A DNA stretch of 31,188 bases from DASUAO01 sp035763745 (GTDB lineage Bacteria; Actinomycetota; Acidimicrobiia; IMCC26256; PALSA-555). Within the stretch, counting starts at the first letter, position 1; the number at the start of each line of letters is the position of its first letter. This document shows positions 8,418 through 16,092 of this stretch, in pieces. Location: NCBI GenBank assembly GCA_035763745.1, contig DASUAO010000053.1, positions 1 to 31,188 on the forward strand, in the 5' to 3' direction. The translations under genes and the position numbers were made by a program. The notes below the pieces were generated by a model, which was not told the origin of the DNA, did no database searches, and saw only the letters and a list, made by a program, of their open reading frames with translations.

Positions 8418-9596
8418 GTGGACGATGTCGTGATCGTGGACGCAGTGCGGACGCCGACCGGGCGACGCAACGGCGGCCTGTCGACCATGCACTCGATCGA
8501 CCTGCTGGGCATCGTGCAACGTGAGGTGCTCGACCGGGCCGGCGTCGATCCGGCCGAGGTGGGCCAGGTGGTCGGAGGCTGTGTCGGCCAGGTCGGGATG
8601 CAGGGCATGAACGTGACCCGCAACGCCTGGCTCGCGGCCGGGCTCCCGATGGAGGTCGCTGCGTCCACCGTCGACGCGCAGTGCGGTTCCGCCCAGCAGG
8701 CGACGAACCTCGCGGCGGCGCTCGTGGCGGCCGGGCAGGTCGATGTCGCCGTCGGATGTGGTGTGGAGGTCATGAGCCGCGTGACCATGGGATCGACGAT
8801 CCCGCGCGACCCCGACGTGGGGAAGCCGATCAACCGCCGTTACCGCGAGCAGTACGAGTGGACGAGCCAGTTCGAAGGTGCGGAGCGGATCGCGGACCAG
8901 TGGGGGATCACCCGCGCGGAATGCGACGCCTTCGGGAAGCTCTCGCAGGATCGCGCGGCGCGCGCGTGGGAGGAAGGCCGCTTCGAGACGCAGGTGGTGA
9001 CGGTCGCGGCACCGGATCTCGACGCGGATGGGAAGCCGACGGGGTCGACCCACGAGGTCGCGCGCGACGAAGGGCTGCGCGAGACGTCGCTCGAGGCACT
9101 GGCTGCGCTGAAGCCGACGGGGCGACCCGATGGCGTGCACACCGCCGGGAGCTCGTCGCAGATCGCCGACGGTGCGGCTGCCGTGCTCCTCATGACGCGC
9201 CAGAAGGCCGAGACGCTCGGTCTCACGCCGAGGGCGACCATCGTCCAGTCGTGCCTGGTCGGCTGCGACCCGGTGCTCATGCTCGAGGGCCCCATCCCGG
9301 CCACCCGCAAGCTGCTCGCCGACAACGGACTGGAGATGTCGGACATCGACGTCGTCGAGATCAACGAGGCGTTCGCATCCGTGGTGCTCGCGTGGCAGCG
9401 TGAGCTGGACCCCGACATGGAGAAGGCGAACCCCAACGGCGGCGCCATCGCGATCGGCCACCCGCTCGGCGGGACCGGCGCCATCCTCCTCACCAAGGCG
9501 CTGCACGAGCTCGAGCGCACGGACACCGAGCGGGCGATCGTGACGATGTGCTGTGGCGGTGGCCTCGGCTCGGGGACGCTGCTCCGCCGAGGGTGA
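8418..9596 (+). CDS. Thiolase (acetyl-CoA C-acyltransferase)
   Basis: This 392-residue soluble thiolase either cleaves 3-ketoacyl-CoA with CoA in beta-oxidation or condenses acyl-CoAs. The nucleophile is Cys89 (DAQCGSAQQ). The C-terminal half carries NEAFA, the catalytic His in AIAIGHPLGGTGA, and the second Cys in MCCGGGLGSG, so all catalytic elements are present and the length is normal. The start is GTG 8418, because it has a GGAAGGAG box and the first strand DDVVIVDAVRTPTGR begins right there. The nitroreductase starts 36 bases downstream on the same strand, suggesting a transcript of 8418, 9633 and 10451. Exact chain-length preference cannot be read from the sequence. Confidence 0.92.
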   Translation: MDDVVIVDAVRTPTGRRNGGLSTMHSIDLLGIVQREVLDRAGVDPAEVGQVVGGCVGQVGMQGMNVTRNAWLAAGLPMEVAASTVDAQCGSAQQATNLAAALVAAGQVDVAVGCGVEVMSRVTMGSTIPRDPDVGKPINRRYREQYEWTSQFEGAERIADQWGITRAECDAFGKLSQDRAARAWEEGRFETQVVTVAAPDLDADGKPTGSTHEVARDEGLRETSLEALAALKPTGRPDGVHTAGSSSQIADGAAAVLLMTRQKAETLGLTPRATIVQSCLVGCDPVLMLEGPIPATRKLLADNGLEMSDIDVVEINEAFASVVLAWQRELDPDMEKANPNGGAIAIGHPLGGTGAILLTKALHELERTDTERAIVTMCCGGGLGSGTLLRRG

Positions 9597-9632
9597 CCGG
9601 CCACGGGAGCCACGACGGTTGAGGGACGACCG

Positions 9633-10394
9633 ATGAGCGCCCACGGGGCGGGGAAGCGAGACCCGGCCCCTGACCTCGCCCGCGCAGACCTACCCCGCGA
9701 CACCGTCGGGCTCCTCGAAGGCCTGACGTCGACCCGGTCGATCCGTCGCTACCGTGACGAACCGATCCCCGACGACGCGTTGCGGGCGATCCTGTTCGCC
9801 GCGACGCGGGCCCCGAGCGGTTCCAATCGCCAGCCATTCCGTTTCCTCGTCCTCACCGACGGGCCGAAGGCCCGAGAAGCCAAGGCGTTGATCGGGACGA
9901 GCGCCCGTCGGATGTGGGGGACCAAGCGCAGTGTCGACGGCTACGACGAGCGGTCGGGGGCCGAGGACGCGTCGCCGAAGGCCAGGATGGCGGCGACGAT
10001 GCAGCACTACGTCGACGAGTTCGAGCGGGTACCCGTCCTCGTCCTCCCGTGCCTGGTCCGCTACCGGCCGCCGGCGTCCTTCGAGGGCGCCTCCATCTAC
10101 CCGGCCTGTCAGAACCTCCTGCTCGCGGCGCGCGCGCTCGGGTACGGCGGCGTGCTCACCGGATGGAACTTCGGGGCGGACGCCGAGCTCCGGACGCTGC
10201 TCGACATCCCCGACGACGTGTTCGTCGCCGCGACCATCTCCCTCGGGAAGCCGGCGGGGTCCCACGGCCGAGTGCGTCGCCGTCCCCTCCCCGAGCTCGT
10301 CTTCGAGGAGACGTGGGGGAGCGCGCCGCCGTGGGCCGTCGACCCGCCGGGCACCGCGCACACGGCGGCGGGCCCGCCGACCGAGCCTCGCTAG
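9633..10394 (+). CDS. Nitroreductase-family flavoprotein
   Basis: This 253-residue FMN-dependent oxidoreductase belongs to the nitroreductase fold. The family's N-terminal FMN phosphate-binding pattern is clear: STRSIRRYRDEPIPDDALRA followed by ATRAPSGSNRQPFRFLVL. The C-terminal part has QNLLLAARALGYGGVLTGW, which closes the flavin site, and the late segment LGKPAG. Such enzymes reduce nitro compounds, quinones or enones with NAD(P)H, or act in cofactor or natural-product pathways; the substrate is not predictable here. The ATG follows GAGGGACGACCG. It lies between the thiolase (36-base gap) and the Vps62-like gene (56-base gap), all on the plus strand. The last 25 or so residues are Pro/Ala-rich and look disordered. 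Confidence 0.88.
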   Translation: MSAHGAGKRDPAPDLARADLPRDTVGLLEGLTSTRSIRRYRDEPIPDDALRAILFAATRAPSGSNRQPFRFLVLTDGPKAREAKALIGTSARRMWGTKRSVDGYDERSGAEDASPKARMAATMQHYVDEFERVPVLVLPCLVRYRPPASFEGASIYPACQNLLLAARALGYGGVLTGWNFGADAELRTLLDIPDDVFVAATISLGKPAGSHGRVRRRPLPELVFEETWGSAPPWAVDPPGTAHTAAGPPTEPR

Positions 10395-10450
10395 GATCGC
10401 CATCCTCACGGATCGACTCGACACGAGGCTCGCGTCATCGAGCAGGTGCA

Positions 10451-12211
10451 GTGACGGCGAAACCCGGCGAATCACGGCAACCGCCGCAGCAGGGATCTTC
10501 GACGACTGACGATCTGGCGTTGCTGCGCCGGTTCGAGCCCATCGTCCGGCTGACGGGGGGTGAGCGGTTCATGCCGTCGGCCGTCGACGACTACGTCGCG
10601 GCGTGTTCGCTCCGGGCGCGCACGGAGTCCGGCGTCCTGACGCTCGTCGCGCCGGGACGGCTCACCCTGGAGCGCCTCGCCACGGCCGAGGGCGGGCGGA
10701 CCGGCACGTTCCTGCAGTTCGTGACCGAGGACGAGCGGCGCGTGGGCGCCAAGCTTCGGTGGCGCACGCGCCGGGCCGGACTGACCCGCCTGGCTCGGGT
10801 CGGCTTCGTCGGGCGGGTCGCCGACGTCCTCTTCCAGCTCTCGCTCATCGTGCGTCGAACCGTCCCGTCCGGCGTCGCCGCGGCGGCGGCGGAGAAGGCC
10901 GAGCGAATCGGGATGCACGAGCGCCCCTGTTACTACGCGCGGGTGGTCCGCGACGGCGGGTGGACGGTGCTGCACTACCTGTTCTTCTACGCGATGAACG
11001 ACTGGCGCTCCACGTTCGGGGGGGTGAACGACCACGAGGCCGATTGGGAGCAGATGATGGTCTTCTGCGAGGAGACCGAAGACGACGTCACCCCGCACTG
11101 GGTCGCGTTCGCCAGCCACGACGACTCCGGCGACGACCTCCGTCGCGCGTGGGGCGACCCCGAGCTCACGGTGGTGGGGGAGCACCCCGTCGTGTTCGTC
11201 GGCGGTGGATCGCATGCCTCGTACTTCCAGGCCGGGGACTACGTGATCCGGCTCGACGTCCCGGTCCTCCGGCACGTCCGACGGTTCACGACCTGGCTCC
11301 GTCGGATCGCGCGCATCGACGCCCCGCCCGGGGGATTCGGCATCCCGTTCGTCGACTCCGCGAACGGCGACGGCCCCGTCATCGGCCCGGACGGCGATCG
11401 CCCCTGGGAGCCGTACGTGATCGACCCGGCGGCGCCCTGGGTCGCCGACTTCCGGGCCCTGTGGGGACTCGACACCACCGGCGTCGTCGGCGGAGAGCGA
11501 GCCCCGGCCGGGCCGCGATTCAACCGGGACGGCTCGGTCCGCCAGGCCTGGTCGGATCCCGTCGGCTTCGCAGGCCTGCAGAAGGTGGCGCCGCCGGCGA
11601 TGGAGGGCGAGGTCCGCCGCCGGCGCCTGGAGATGCTCGAGCGCGAAGCCGACGAGCTCACCCGCACCTTTGAGGAGTCACGGTTGCGCCTGCGCGCCGA
11701 AGCACTCGTCGGCAGCATCGGACCGAGCGAGATCGCAGCTGCCGAGGTGGAGCTCGCACGGCTGCGACGCGCCCAAGCGGAGCTCCGGTCGGAGCAGCGT
11801 CGGCTCGAGCGGGGTGCGGCGACGCCCTCCGCTCCTCGCGCCCACCTCAGACGCCCCGCGATCCCCGAGCCTTCCGAACCGCTCGTGCGTCGGCGTCTCC
11901 TCAACACCTGGGGAACCCTGAGCGCCCCGCTGATCCTGGGCCTGGTCGCGGCGATCTTCTACACCCCGGCCGTCATCGGCGCGTGGACCGGTGCCGGTGT
12001 CGTCGCGCTGCTCGGCATCGAAGCCTTCCTCCGGCGCCGGTTGATCAACTTCCTGTGGTCCGTGCTGGTGCTCGTCGTCGTCGTCTTCGTGGCCGCGTTC
12101 GTCCTCGCCCTCGCCGTGCGGGACTGGCGGTGGGTCTTCACCGTCGCTTTCGGCTTCGCGGCCGCGGCGGTGCTCGTCGCCAACCTTCGCGAGCTGCTCG
12201 CTCGTCGGTGA
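10451..12211 (+). CDS. Vps62-like domain protein with coiled coil and C-terminal membrane anchor
   Basis: From GTG 10451 the product is 586 residues. Residues 155-335 resemble the Vps62/DUF946 domain of fungi and plants, with HYLFFYAMNDWRS, NDHEADWEQMMVF (193-205), FASHDDSGDDLRRAWGD and HPVVFVGGGSHASYF (245-259). The region around 385-455 is strongly charged and helical, probably coiled coil. Residues 490-580 contain three or four hydrophobic segments, so the protein is likely held in the membrane by its C-terminus with the Vps62-like domain on one face. The biochemical role of Vps62-type domains is poorly known. The frame is open far upstream, but 10451 is the first start beyond the nitroreductase. 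It may share a transcript with the preceding two genes. Confidence 0.7.
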   Translation: MTAKPGESRQPPQQGSSTTDDLALLRRFEPIVRLTGGERFMPSAVDDYVAACSLRARTESGVLTLVAPGRLTLERLATAEGGRTGTFLQFVTEDERRVGAKLRWRTRRAGLTRLARVGFVGRVADVLFQLSLIVRRTVPSGVAAAAAEKAERIGMHERPCYYARVVRDGGWTVLHYLFFYAMNDWRSTFGGVNDHEADWEQMMVFCEETEDDVTPHWVAFASHDDSGDDLRRAWGDPELTVVGEHPVVFVGGGSHASYFQAGDYVIRLDVPVLRHVRRFTTWLRRIARIDAPPGGFGIPFVDSANGDGPVIGPDGDRPWEPYVIDPAAPWVADFRALWGLDTTGVVGGERAPAGPRFNRDGSVRQAWSDPVGFAGLQKVAPPAMEGEVRRRRLEMLEREADELTRTFEESRLRLRAEALVGSIGPSEIAAAEVELARLRRAQAELRSEQRRLERGAATPSAPRAHLRRPAIPEPSEPLVRRRLLNTWGTLSAPLILGLVAAIFYTPAVIGAWTGAGVVALLGIEAFLRRRLINFLWSVLVLVVVVFVAAFVLALAVRDWRWVFTVAFGFAAAAVLVANLRELLARR

Positions 12212-12319
12212 CCGGTCCTGCGAGTGAGCTCCGAGCTTCGAGATGGGGGTACGGTCCCGGGCGATGCCACTGAGGAACGCGCAGCTCGCGCGGTTGCGGC
12301 GACGACCGGTTCCGGCATG

Positions 12320-12850
12320 GTGGCGCGACGCCAGTACCGCCCGAGCATGCTCTGGAACGACATCGCGTGGCCACCGACCCCACTCGCCTCTGGGCCCTGT
12401 TCGAGGACTACTACGCCGCGAACCCCGACGGGGTCGTGAACAACCGCTGGATGCCGTGGAACCCGTTGTTGGGCCTCGCCCGCACGAACGCTGGTCGGCG
12501 GGTGATCGACGCGGGTGCGCGTCGGCAGGCGACCGAGGGCGCCGGGATCGTGCCCCCGAAGCCACCGCACTTCGACGTGCGCACGCCCGAGTACGTGTCG
12601 TTCACCGGCATCCAGCGCACGCCGTGGGAGTGCGTGCGCGGGATGGAGCAGAGCTTCGGGTGCAACGCGGAGTCCCGACCGGAGCACTTCCTCGCCCGCG
12701 ACGAGCTCCTGTGGTCGTTCAGCGACATCGTCGCCAAGGGCGGGAACCTGCTGCTCAACGTCGGACCGCGCCGGATCGACGCGCAGATCCCCGACGAGCA
12801 GCAGACGCGGCTGAGGCGGCTCGGCGTGAGCTGCGGAAGCTCGCGGGCCC
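12320..12850 (+). pseudogene. GH29 alpha-L-fucosidase remnant, C-terminal part of the catalytic domain
   Basis: Two frames together give the end of a GH29 catalytic domain. In the first (from 12320), YRPSMLWNDIAWPP matches the family segment before the substrate loop. At about 12375 the match jumps to another frame, TRLWALFEDYYAANPDGVVN and NRWMPWNPLL, which continues through PPHFDVRTPEYVSFTGIQRT, WECVRGMEQSFGCN and DIVAKGGNLLLNVGP to a DEQQTRLRRLG end. The first half of the enzyme, including the usual nucleophile region, is missing. Frameshift plus 5' deletion means no active fucosidase. Its 3' end runs into the convergent gene at 12851. Bases 12212-12319 hold nothing I can assign. Confidence 0.8.
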
Positions 12851-13684
12851 CTAGGCCTCCCTCGGCTGGGCGATCGAGGGATCGGCGACCGTCTCCCGCA
12901 TCCAGTCCTCGATCTCCTCCTCGTCCTCGTCGCCGAGCGGCCCCGGTGAGAACCAGCCGAGCAGGAATCCGACACCCGCCGGGACCACGAGCAGGGGGAT
13001 CCACACCTTGCCGGCGGGGGTGACGAGGAGGAGCTCGGCGAGGATCAGCGTCGCCGAGACGCCCGCCCCGGCGCCGACGAGCCCGAATCGCAGACCTCGC
13101 CGCCAGCGGCTGGACGGGAGTCGCCGTCGCCCGACCGCGATCCAGATGACCGCGATGCTGGTGGCCGTCGCGATGGCGACGACCAGTGTGAAGACCGCCA
13201 TCAGCGACGTCGCCGAGCTCTGGACGTCGAGGGTGAAGCTCTGCTTCCCGAGCACACTCCGGTCGGAGTCCAGCAGACGGATCGACGCCGGCAGAAGCCC
13301 GCTGGCCTGCTGCCCGAGGTCGACGAAATCGACCGGGACCTCGACCCGGGTCTCGTCATCGGCCGCGATCTCGGCGTTGATCGTGACGTTGTAGGACAAG
13401 AGCGTGATCCCGAACGCGCCCCCGCGGATCTGGACGTTGCGGACCGTGACCGAGGAGTCCGTGTTGTTGCGCATCGTGAGCGTGAGGAACGACTGCCGGT
13501 CTGGATTGAGCACGATCGGATCGCCGGAGGACGAGAGGCTGAGGTCCTGCTCGTCCAGGATCGCGACGAACGCCACCCGCGGCGGTTCCTTGGCGGCTGC
13601 TGGGGTGGCGGCAGCGGTTGCGAGTGTGAGGCCGAGGAGCGCGAGGACTCCCGTCGCGGTGAGTCGTCGGATCGGTCTACGCAC
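12851..13684 (-). CDS. Secreted/membrane protein with Ig-like domain and three TM segments
   Basis: This 277-residue protein starts at GTG 13684, three bases after the kinase stop, so it is almost certainly co-transcribed with the kinase. Residues 1-31 are a signal peptide (RRLTATGVLALLGLTLATAA, cleavage near AAA-KE). Residues 32-155 form a beta-rich extracytoplasmic domain with an Ig/CARDB-like pattern (NPDRQSFLTLTMRNNTDSSV). Three hydrophobic segments follow at about 160-186, 197-224 and 228-249, then an acidic cytoplasmic tail rich in Asp/Glu (DEDEEEIEDW). I recognise no named family. Pairing with a receptor-like kinase suggests a partner, ligand sensor or phosphorylation target, which is inference. 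Confidence 0.7.
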   Translation of the reverse strand: MRRPIRRLTATGVLALLGLTLATAAATPAAAKEPPRVAFVAILDEQDLSLSSSGDPIVLNPDRQSFLTLTMRNNTDSSVTVRNVQIRGGAFGITLLSYNVTINAEIAADDETRVEVPVDFVDLGQQASGLLPASIRLLDSDRSVLGKQSFTLDVQSSATSLMAVFTLVVAIATATSIAVIWIAVGRRRLPSSRWRRGLRFGLVGAGAGVSATLILAELLLVTPAGKVWIPLLVVPAGVGFLLGWFSPGPLGDEDEEEIEDWMRETVADPSIAQPREA

Positions 13685-13687
13685 CGA

Positions 13688-15826
13688 TCAGTCCTCCTCG
13701 GCGTCCGACGCCGGTGGTGGTTCGGCGTCGGACGAGGCGTCGTCCGGAGGGCTGTCCTCGCCCGGAGGCGTCCCGGCGTCGGAGCCGGTGATGGTGGTGT
13801 CGCGGGAGGTGCGGGGTCCGGCGTCGGAGCCGGTGATGGTGGTGTCGCGGGAGGTGCGGGGTCCGGCGCCCTCCCGTTCGGCCTGGCGCTTGGCGCGCCG
13901 CTGGGCCCGCCGCTCCGCCCGAGCCTGGGCGCGGCTCAGGTTCTCGCCGGGCCGCGGTGTCATCGTGCCCGCCCCGATCGTCTCGGCTTGGTCCGGGGGA
14001 GGCTCGGCCTTGCGCTCGCGAGCCCTGACGAGCCGTCTGCGCCGGCCGGCCATGACGGTGGCTTGCGCGATCGCGAGGAAGGTCACCACGCCGATCGCGG
14101 TCCCGGCGACCAGGGTCTGCCACGTGATCTGCGGACCACGCAGAGCCCATCCCAAGTCCACGACGGCCGCGCCCGCGATCCCGCCCAGGACCGCCATCGC
14201 GATGTGCGCCGTCGGCCGACGCTTCCCACGGCGCAGGGGGAGGCTGAGCGACCAGCCGTAGGTGAGGACGAAGGCCAGGACGAGCAGGCCAGCGAGACCG
14301 TTCGCGGCGAGGAAGAACGGGCGATCGGACTCGAAGCCGAACTCGTCGGCCCGCAGCTCCCGCTTGCGGTCGTCGAGGAAGCGCAGCTCACCGTGGACCT
14401 TCCCACTCACCAGCACCCGGACACGCTTCGCGTCGATGTCGGCCTCGAACCCGCCGCCCCGAGCGGGCGCGAGCAGGGCCGAGCGGGACGGGGGGATCTG
14501 TACGCCGAGTGCGGAGAACCCGAGGCGCACGTAGACCGCGTCGGCGGCGCCGGCCGGGAGGTCGTCGATGCGAACCGGGATCTCGTCCGCCAGGTTCGCA
14601 TCGACCCGCTCGTCAGTGGCGATGTCGGTGCCCGCGACTCGCACGTCTCCCGTGCGCAGCGTGTTCGCCGGGGGATCGGCCGAACCGAGTCCGAGCGCGC
14701 TCACGACGACGAGGCCCGCGAGCAGCGCGGTCGACGCGAGGGTCGCGAGGATCGGCCGCTTCGGCGGTGCGATCAGGTCGTCGATGCGGACGAGGTCGTC
14801 GGGCGTCAGCTCGTCCATCCGCGCACGGTCGCGATGGGAGGCGTCGCGACCCATGACGGCCGTCGCACCGGCCGCGTCGTCCGACGAACCATCCGTCGGA
14901 GGAGTGGCCGGGCCGGCGGCGATCGCGATCGGTCCGGTGGCCACCAGCGTCAGTTCGGCGCGCCCCAGCCAACCAGGTCCGAACGCCTCGGTGGCTGCCT
15001 CGGCAAGCGCCACGCCGAACTCCTCGGCGCTCTGGTAGCGGTCGTGCGGTTTGCGGGCGATCGCGCGCATCGTGACTTCGACGAGCGGCGCGGGCACGTT
15101 GGGCGCCACCGTTGCCAGGTCGGCCGGCTCTTCGTTCACACGCCGCTCGAGGACCTCGACCGACTTCCCCTCGATGGAGAAGGGGAGCGACCCCGAGAGC
15201 AGCTCGAACAGCACTGTGCCGGTGGCGTAGACGTCGGCCGTGGGTCCGCACGCCGCGCCCTCGGCCTGCTCGGGCGCCATGTAGGCGGGCGTGCCGATCA
15301 CCGCACCATCGACGGTGGTGACGGTCTCGTCGCCGCCGAAGACCTGCGCGATGCCGAAGTCGGTGATCTTCAGCGTCCGATCGGCCGCGAACATGAGGTT
15401 CTCGGGCTTCACGTCCCGGTGGAGGACGCCGCGTTCGTGGGCGAACTGCAACCCGGCGCACGTCGCCAACACGGCGGTGCACGCAGTGGCCATCGTCAGG
15501 CCCTGCCCGATGAAACGGTCCCAGAGGGTCCCGCCCGGGAGGGACTCCATCACGAGGAGGCACAGGCCCTCACGCTCGACGTAGTCGTACACGGGGACGA
15601 TGTGGGGGTGCGCCAAGGAGGCCAGCGTGCGGGCCTCATGGCCGAAGCGTTGGCGGACCTCCTCGTCGGCCGCGAAGGCGGCCGGGAGCTGCTTGATGGC
15701 GACCTCGCGATCGAGCTGACGGTGCCTGCCCGCGAGGACGATGCCCATCGCGCCGCGCCCGAGCTCGCCCCCGATCTCGTAGCTCGGGAGCGCGTTCTGC
15801 ACCGGCGTCAGGACGACCTGGACCAT
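13688..15826 (-). CDS. PknB-type transmembrane Ser/Thr protein kinase
   Basis: This 712-residue Hanks-type kinase has a complete catalytic domain at about 15-275: P-loop GRGAMG (23-28), VAIK Lys45, Glu64, HRDVKPEN with Asp138/Asn143, DFG Asp156, an activation loop with Thr168/170/171 and APE at 184-186. An acidic linker follows. TM1 is at 358-382, an extracytoplasmic domain of about 120 residues (beta-rich, no PASTA pattern) spans 383-503, and three more TM segments lie at 504-525, 541-563 and 571-593. The cytoplasmic tail is basic, then repeats 15 residues exactly twice (654-668, 669-683) around RDTTITGSD, then ends acidic. The tail looks like a phospho-acceptor platform. The gene is divergent from an FHA-cyclase, a natural phospho-Thr reader. 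The ATG at 15826 directly precedes the kinase domain. Confidence 0.93.
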   Translation of the reverse strand: MVQVVLTPVQNALPSYEIGGELGRGAMGIVLAGRHRQLDREVAIKQLPAAFAADEEVRQRFGHEARTLASLAHPHIVPVYDYVEREGLCLLVMESLPGGTLWDRFIGQGLTMATACTAVLATCAGLQFAHERGVLHRDVKPENLMFAADRTLKITDFGIAQVFGGDETVTTVDGAVIGTPAYMAPEQAEGAACGPTADVYATGTVLFELLSGSLPFSIEGKSVEVLERRVNEEPADLATVAPNVPAPLVEVTMRAIARKPHDRYQSAEEFGVALAEAATEAFGPGWLGRAELTLVATGPIAIAAGPATPPTDGSSDDAAGATAVMGRDASHRDRARMDELTPDDLVRIDDLIAPPKRPILATLASTALLAGLVVVSALGLGSADPPANTLRTGDVRVAGTDIATDERVDANLADEIPVRIDDLPAGAADAVYVRLGFSALGVQIPPSRSALLAPARGGGFEADIDAKRVRVLVSGKVHGELRFLDDRKRELRADEFGFESDRPFFLAANGLAGLLVLAFVLTYGWSLSLPLRRGKRRPTAHIAMAVLGGIAGAAVVDLGWALRGPQITWQTLVAGTAIGVVTFLAIAQATVMAGRRRRLVRARERKAEPPPDQAETIGAGTMTPRPGENLSRAQARAERRAQRRAKRQAEREGAGPRTSRDTTITGSDAGPRTSRDTTITGSDAGTPPGEDSPPDDASSDAEPPPASDAEED
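13775..13864 (-). repeat. Perfect 45-bp tandem duplication in the kinase tail
   Basis: Bases 13775-13819 are repeated without mismatch at 13820-13864, in frame, encoding AGPRTSRDTTITGSD twice on the minus strand. Perfect identity at third positions implies a recent duplication. Confidence 0.95.
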
Positions 15827-16092
15827 GTGCTGCGTGGGCCTCCTAGATGAGTTGGCTCGGATGAGTTGGCTCGCGTGACCCTAACCCGCGGAGAGTGATC
15901 GTCGCTCGGGGATGATGCCGAAGTGGTCAGTGAGGTGGAACGGGAGCCGGACCGGGATCCGCCACCGGGGGCGCATAGCGGGCGCTCCGATACCATCGGG
16001 GTATCAGCGCTCGAGGCTCGGCATCGAAGGCCCCCGCTCCCGGAGGGTCGGCCACATCGGATGGGTCCGCGCCGTCCTACCCGCTGGTCGAG
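15827..16092. promoter_or_regulatory. Divergent region between kinase and FHA-cyclase, with 14-bp tandem repeat
   Basis: This 266-bp region carries GATGAGTTGGCTCG twice in direct tandem (15846-15859 and 15860-15873), 20-47 bases upstream of the kinase ATG. It could be a regulator site or part of the leader. The FHA-cyclase frame is open from 15979 with a Pro/Ala/Ser-rich, linker-like reading (PAPGGSATSDGSAPSYPLVE) but no ATG, GTG or TTG, so part of this region may code if the start is unusual or a frameshift occurred. Confidence 0.45.

Noticed and set aside
8184..9644. 486-residue minus-strand ORF opposite the thiolase
   Set aside because: It is an antisense shadow rich in Arg, His and Asp. 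The thiolase on the plus strand has all catalytic residues.
9914..10450. Upstream extension of the Vps62-like protein
   Set aside because: It lies wholly out of frame within the nitroreductase gene and reads as Arg/Ala-rich shadow sequence.
13775..13864. CRISPR-like or transposon-derived repeat
   Set aside because: There are only two adjacent copies without spacers, and they are in frame within the kinase tail. It is a coding tandem duplication.
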